From NCBI GenBank assembly GCA_914767715.1, contig OU612073.1, forward strand, positions 12,960,001-13,024,000: a stretch of DNA of 64,000 nucleotides, written 5' to 3'. Of the stretch, positions 58,946 through 64,000 are shown one piece after another. The position numbers were made by a program, and so were the translations under genes. Every line of letters starts with the position of its first letter. The first letter of the stretch is position 1. Below the pieces are notes generated by a model. The model was not told where the DNA came from. It did no database searches and saw only the letters and a list, made by a program, of their open reading frames with translations. This DNA is from Membranipora membranacea. Lineage: Eukaryota; Bryozoa; Gymnolaemata; Cheilostomatida; Membraniporidae.

Positions 58946-59998
58946 GGTAACTGTAAATTGCTGAACAGGCTGAACGGACTGAACAGAATTTCTCAGACTA
59001 AAATTATTATTTGTAATCTTTTCTCTGGCTGGCTGGCAATTTAGGGCAAGCATATAAGCAATCAATGTGCCAATTATGACAAAATCTGATGGTGTTCTGG
59101 AAATTGGATACCAGAAACATTATCCAGCTCAACCTTCCATCTAGCCAGTCTTAAAGTGCCTCGACCGGTATATAAGGGCCAGTCAATGTAAAGCGATCAC
59201 CCAGCCATATCAAATTCAAATGGGGTTAGCAGCATTCAAATTCCTCCTGCTTTTTCGGAATTAAGAGGAGAAGCAGTGAATTATTTTTAATGGGAATCAG
59301 ACAAGCTGATGCGGAATAATGGCATTGGAAAGTGGTGAAAATATGACTGATGTCATACGAAATTGCCCAGTTCCTATGTTTTCAAATCATCCGCTTCAAA
59401 ATATACGAGCTCTTATTGGTCAATTTTGACGTTATGATTTATGGTTTTAGAGGTTGCCTAGATACCGTTGTCAAGATTGAAGTTGACCGTTGTAATTAAA
59501 CCCTATAATCCCAAGTGTGATGAGCCAACACAACAATAGCTATATCATAGCTTCTATTCAACTTTATTTATGGGTGTCTGCGAATCACAATTTCTTATAT
59601 AACACACTTGACCACTTGAGAACGCAACGTGGACTGGCTGTTAGAGGCGGAGACCAAGGCCATTCTCCGCCTCTAATTACATTGATCAGCCAATGGTCTT
59701 GCCTGTCACTTCACATGATTAATCCCCGTGCACCACCTTCGATTCCTACCTCTTTAACAAGCTTTGTTTATGGGGGGGGGGGGGCTACTTTCCATCCATT
59801 CACTAGTCGTGTAATGCCGAAAAGTTTGCTGTGAATAAAATTGAAAGAAACCAAGGTGAATGCAAACTTAAAATAAATAATTTAATGAGAAGAATATAAA
59901 GAATTGTCCATGCTTATGCAAAATTAGCCAATCATGTAAAGAATCAAACAAATAGTCTGAGAAATTCTGTTCAGCTGTTCAGCAATTTACAGTTACCC
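58946..59998. mobile_element. Non-autonomous element with 11-bp target duplication (Mutator-like)
   Basis: Insertion of about 1,053 bp with inverted ends. The left end is GGTAACTGTAAATTGCTGAA, continuing to GAATTTCTCAGACTA; the right end is its near-complement (TAGTCTGAGAAATTCTGTTC to CAGTTACC). It is flanked by CTGAGGTGAGC on both sides (58935-58945 and 59999-60009). The uninterrupted sequence exists in the tandem units near 25692, proving the insertion. An 11-bp duplication fits the 9-11 bp typical of Mutator-like elements. No transposase inside; a poly-G run lies near 59773. Confidence 0.88.
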
Positions 59999-60125
59999 CT
60001 GAGGTGAGCGTGGTTTTCATTATTCCCTTTTTTGGATATGAAAATATTTTACACAATTACATTTACTCATGAGGAATTATGAAAGCTTCCTGAACTTTGA
60101 CGTGAGCATTTACGTCTTCTATTTT
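59999..60125 (+). pseudogene. hAT remnant, right part, shared with the tandem-unit tail
   Basis: CTGAGGTGAGCG followed by about 120 bp nearly identical to 25690-25840 (GATATGAAATTATTTTGCAC-like stretch), but lacking the GTTTGTATCATTA part. Confidence 0.8.
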
Positions 60126-61690
60126 TTCATACCAGCCGGCAAAGGATCGATGCCGACTCATATTCCATCTCGATATATGATCAAAGACATGTCGTAATGC
60201 CTCAGTCGGCATAACGAGTCTAACTCGATTTCTAATCTAAGAAGAATTCACTTAATATATTCTACACTATATATACCTCCTTAGAAACGGTTTCGGGGCA
60301 GCTTGTTGAGCCATCACTTTCTGTCCTACATACATATATATGACTGTTGTTTCTTATGATGAAATAAATAAAATGATGCAAAGGTGAGTGAGCGAGACAT
60401 TTATCATTTTATTGCAAGTCAAAATGTATTGCTAGCTCACATTAATAAGTCAACAAGCTCTCAGCTAATAATTAATCAACTATACATTAAGTAATTACAT
60501 ACCAGGGATGGCTACTGTGCTATGCTGTCAAAAATATTCTTAGGGCTGATCATTCATATGTTTGCAATCTTTTGTTTTAGACGAGTATGTATACAGAAGC
60601 ACCTTAAGGATGCCAAAGGAAGGTTGAACAGGGCGAGTAATTTTTCCCCGCTCAGTCTATTACATTTTGCATGTAAGGAGTAAAATCCATAGTTATAAGT
60701 CTTTAGGCGCTGAATCAAACCTAATTGAGTTCATCGGTTCATGTAAGTGGCGTACCACTTCTAGGAATATTCATGTCTGACTTTTTTTAGGCAAACTGCA
60801 ACTCAACTATGTACTAGATAGCAGCAACCATGCTTTGTTCCACCATAAGTGACATCATGATAATATTCTTGGCGTTGACTGGGTTTTTATTCTTTTCAGG
60901 TAACAAAAGACAACAGCAGTGAGTGAGTAGGGTCGATGCAGTCAGTGCAGTCAGTGTGTACATGGTCAGTGTCAGCAGTCAGCATAATCTTAGTCAGCAT
61001 ATCTTCAGCCGGGCAGTGTAACTTTAATCATTGTATGTATCTTTTTGAGATTATCACTCTCTTTATTTTTGTTGAATCTTCGGTGTCATAACAATTTTTA
61101 CCTCATTCTACTACTCACATTTTAATTTTTAATCTTCAGTAACGGGATTATGCACTCTCTTTATTTTTGTTGAATCTCAGGTCTCATAACAACTCAAACC
61201 TCATTCTACTACCCACATTTTAATTTTTGAGTTTTATATTGCATATATCCTGTAGCTCATATTTGTTTGATACATTCAATCCGGTCTACATAATGTATCT
61301 CAGCTTTCAGCCTCATAGCAATTTTTATCCCAATTCTACTACGCTACTTTGTGTATCAAGTTTATGACTACATATCATGTATCCTGTATTCATTTTTTAT
61401 GTCTTTAAATCTATGAAATAAATTAATATATAGCTTCACTGCTATGGTAAGGTACAATGCTGTGGTAAATCACTGAGCTGGGTTCTATTTGGCTGCTTTC
61501 TCATCAGAGTTGCTTTCCCTCCACTCTGCATGCATGCATGAGAAGAATCGAGGCAGATAACTTTGTATGATCTCAATAGAATCTAAGAAGATATAAAGTC
61601 GATATGACTGGCAGTTTCTATAGAGGTTCTCGATCATAGCACGATGTAGTTCGAGTCGACAGTCTCCTTAGTTTCGACTTAGATTCTAGG
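60126..61690. other. Non-coding with local duplications
   Basis: At about 60935-61010, CAGTCAG/GTCAGCA-type repeats. At about 61055-61150 and 61150-61240, a tandem duplication of about 97 bp built around CTCTCTTTATTTTTGTTGAA, with a weaker third copy to about 61340. No supported gene. Confidence 0.5.
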
Positions 61691-61691
61691 C

Positions 61692-64000
61692 CAGCTGTGG
61701 GCAAACTGCGGCCTAATGGTCAATCTTATGCGGCCTAATTGGGGCCATATGTCTGTAAAAATTATTAGGTATAAATGTTGTATAACTCGTACGCATCATG
61801 TATAAATAGGAGCACTACTTTGTTAGGACCTCCAAACTTTTGACCTTTCTGTTCCATTTGTGTAGCTAAGCAACAAAGATACAAGCATGTTAGGGGAATT
61901 CCCACGCCACCCCACTCAACAAATCACAGCGGGATACCAACTACTCTTGATCAGAATTGCTCCAAGCGTGACATTACTTGACGTCACAAAACTTCAACTA
62001 GATTTAGTAGGCCTATATCTGATCAGCAGTCAAAGAATTGCCAATTCGAATATTATGGCAGCTGCCAAAAGAAAAATATCAGAGCAAAATCGCCGATTCA
62101 ATGACGATTGGACAGACGAGTTTTTGATGATTGGGAATGGTGGGAAGGGTATGATGTGCTTGGTCTGCAACGATGTCCTCAAAACGCTGAAGCGAGTGAA
62201 TGCAAAGTCGCATTACGCATCAAAATATGCTGGTACATATGACCAGATGGCACCAGAGCTCAGGCGGGAGCGAGTTGCTGCCTTACTTCAACAACGAAGG
62301 CGTCAGCAGACGATGATGAGGGGCCCAGTAGAGAGCAATGAAAAGGCTATGCTAGCCAGCTACAGAATCACTCGTTTGATGATGAAAAGAGGTAACAGCT
62401 AGTTTAAATACTTAATGGATATATATATTTATTTCCGCCGTTCAAAGACCATGTTATCAGCATTGTAATTGTTTTTTTAATGCATAATTAGGGATGACTA
62501 AATACTCAACCGATCAAAATTCTGCACAGATTGTTACTTAAAAGATGAAATAATATTTCATCTTTTTAATTTACACAATACGTACATACTACTACTTCAA
62601 ATTCAAATTTTATCCAGGCAAACCATATATGGACGGAGAGCTTATCAAAGACTGTATCACTGTTGTTGGCAATACAATTCTTCCGAACGGAGAAGCAAAG
62701 GATACGATGAAGTCAATTTCTCTTTATCGGAGATCTGTTACAAGAAGGGCCGAGGAGTTAAGCAGAAACCTACAAACTCAGCTGGCAGAAAAAATCAGGA
62801 CATTTGTGTCTTTTTCTCTTGCATTAGACGAGTCCACTGACATCGTTGATACAGCTCAGTTAGCAATATTTATAAGAAGTGTTGACAGTACCCTTGCAGT
62901 AACAGAACGGATGTTGTCACTCCAAAGCATGAAGGATACCACCACAGGGGCTGATATCCTCCGAGAGGTAAAACATGTGATTGAAGAACATCAGCTAGAT
63001 TTAACCAAACTAGTGTCCATAGCCACAGATGGAGCTCCAGCAATAAAAGGTACAAACTACATACTCACTTATACCTGCACTATACGTATATATGGCGATA
63101 GCATAGATAGCCAAATTATATTAGCCTATTAAAATATATTGATAATGTTAATAGGGAGGGTGGGAGAGTATATCCCTTTCTGATGTTAATAGTCATCATG
63201 TATTGTTTATCCTGACTCATGATAACAAGATACTTATTATATTACCATATTAATTTCCAAACATGTCAATTTTGATGCATAATTTTAAACTTATATATCA
63301 TGGAAAAAACCTTTATTTTACAGGAGTTAGAAATGGTTTCACTACACTGCTGCTGAATGAGATGCGAGAAAACGGGATATCCCCTTTGCCTCAGACGTTC
63401 CACTGCATCATTCATCAGGAAAATCTCTGTGCCAAAACCCTCGAGTTCCAGAATCTTATGAGTGTCATAAACAACATCGTCAAAGACATCAGACGTAAAG
63501 GGTTGAAACATCGGCAGTTCAGAAAGTTTCTGGAGGATATTGATTCAGAGTATGAGGATGTCCCATATCACGCAGAAGTACGTTGGCTATCAAGGGGCCG
63601 GATGATGAACAGAGTCTATGATCTCAAAGATGTGATAGCCGAGTTCTATAGAGCCCAGGGGTCCGATATAGAAGAATTCAACGATGAACAATTTATCAAC
63701 GATTTTGCATTTGCGGTAGACATTAGCTCACAGCTCAATTCCTTGAATACAGGACTCCAAGGAAACAGTAATGTCATTGCCGATCTTTACCATCATGTTG
63801 GCGGTTTCAGCGGTAAGCTTGGTATCTGGATGGACCAGTTTATGGACGGAGAGCTAGACAGCGATTCATTTCTTCATCTGTTTAGCAGAGAGGATATGAA
63901 TCTGAAGTTAGGCAGCTACTCCCAACTCTTAGGAAAACTCAGAGATGAGTTTGAGGCACGCTTTGCCGACTTTAAAAAGCACAGTGATGATCTCTGTATG
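61692..64000 (+). mobile_element. hAT element (Buster-like), 5' part, continues beyond the window
   Basis: The left end CAGCTGTGGGCAAACTGCGG at 61692 is a standard hAT terminal sequence. The preceding 8 bp, TTCTAGGC, has the nnnTAnnn form. The transposase gene begins 360 bp inside. The right end lies outside the window. Confidence 0.75.
62055..64000 (+). CDS. Intron-containing GTF2IRD2/ZBED-like hAT transposase, 3' incomplete
   Basis: Exons 62055-62391, 62618-63049 and 63324 to beyond 64000. Start chosen at ATG 62055 (MAAAKRKISEQNRRF), just before the BED-type finger (WTDEFLMI, CLVC, then His-rich SHY); the frame is open further upstream to 61887. Introns of 226 and 274 bp have GTAACA/CCAG and GTACAA/ACAG borders and keep phase 1 at both joins. 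The core shows LALDESTDIVDTAQLAIF (candidate first Asp), SIATDGAPAIKG (second), FHCIIHQENLCAK, and EVRWLSRGRMMNRVYDL, the hAT RW block. No stop or frameshift is visible. hAT transposases excise and reinsert the element; in vertebrates relatives were domesticated (GTF2IRD2, ZBED5). Whether this is an active element or a host gene cannot be decided without the 3' end. Confidence 0.85.

Noticed and set aside
1-64000. CRISPR arrays, bacterial operons, ribosome binding sites, rRNA genes
   Set aside because: None are present; the tandem repeats are too long or too short-period, and the genes carry spliceosomal introns.

Overview
The window is nuclear DNA from an animal, most likely an early-branching marine invertebrate such as a sponge or cnidarian. 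The evidence is AT-rich sequence, genes split by GT-AG introns, a caspase-fold gene, an extracellular NHL/sushi membrane protein, and a dense mix of animal-type transposable elements (non-LTR retrotransposons, Ty3/Gypsy, hAT, several MITEs, tRNA-like SINEs). The species cannot be fixed from the sequence alone. There are no bacterial features and no CRISPR array.

Layout. 1-5.4 kb: a GCCAAA hexanucleotide array, a minus-strand caspase-domain gene with a MITE in its intron next to the catalytic-cysteine exon, and a minus-strand four-exon orphan with two predicted membrane segments. 5.5-10.7 kb: LINE debris, with an R2/Hero-like LINE (minus strand) lodged inside a CR1/L2-like LINE (plus strand), then a second decayed reverse transcriptase. 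10.8-13.9 kb: a complete five-exon minus-strand gene whose splice phases all agree. It encodes a 413-residue type I membrane protein (signal peptide, NHL propeller, sushi domain, membrane anchor). 14.9-21.3 kb: a long minus-strand multi-exon gene of an uncharacterised expanded animal family, carrying frameshift and stop lesions.

22.26-33.04 kb is the most striking block: three head-to-tail copies of a 3,594-bp unit that differ at only about eight sites. Each unit is a mosaic of a truncated hAT (BED-finger) element, a DUF6729-like transposon-protein fragment, an inverted LINE fragment and another hAT tail. 33-48.5 kb is TE remnants, including a LINE with nearly full RT coding, an hAT MITE with 8-bp target duplications, an hAT MITE with GTCAA-rich subterminal repeats, and a TTAA-flanked foldback element. 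48.7-57.5 kb carries a DUF6589-like remnant, a Ty3/Gypsy integrase, an acidic-tailed hypothetical ORF, a split PIF1-like helicase and another DUF6729-like remnant. 57.6-60.1 kb is an hAT remnant broken by two MITEs of different superfamilies. 61.7-64.0 kb holds the 5' part of an intron-containing GTF2IRD2/ZBED-like hAT transposase gene that is undamaged as far as visible and runs off the window.

The four host-like genes (caspase, two-membrane-segment orphan, NHL-sushi protein, uncharacterised family gene) lie in one strand orientation over the first 21 kb. The rest is chiefly transposon-derived. No coherent pathway is evident. The interest lies in the gene models and in the nested and amplified mobile DNA. 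Splice sites, exon limits and family names were read by eye; family names come from memory of motifs and no search was run.
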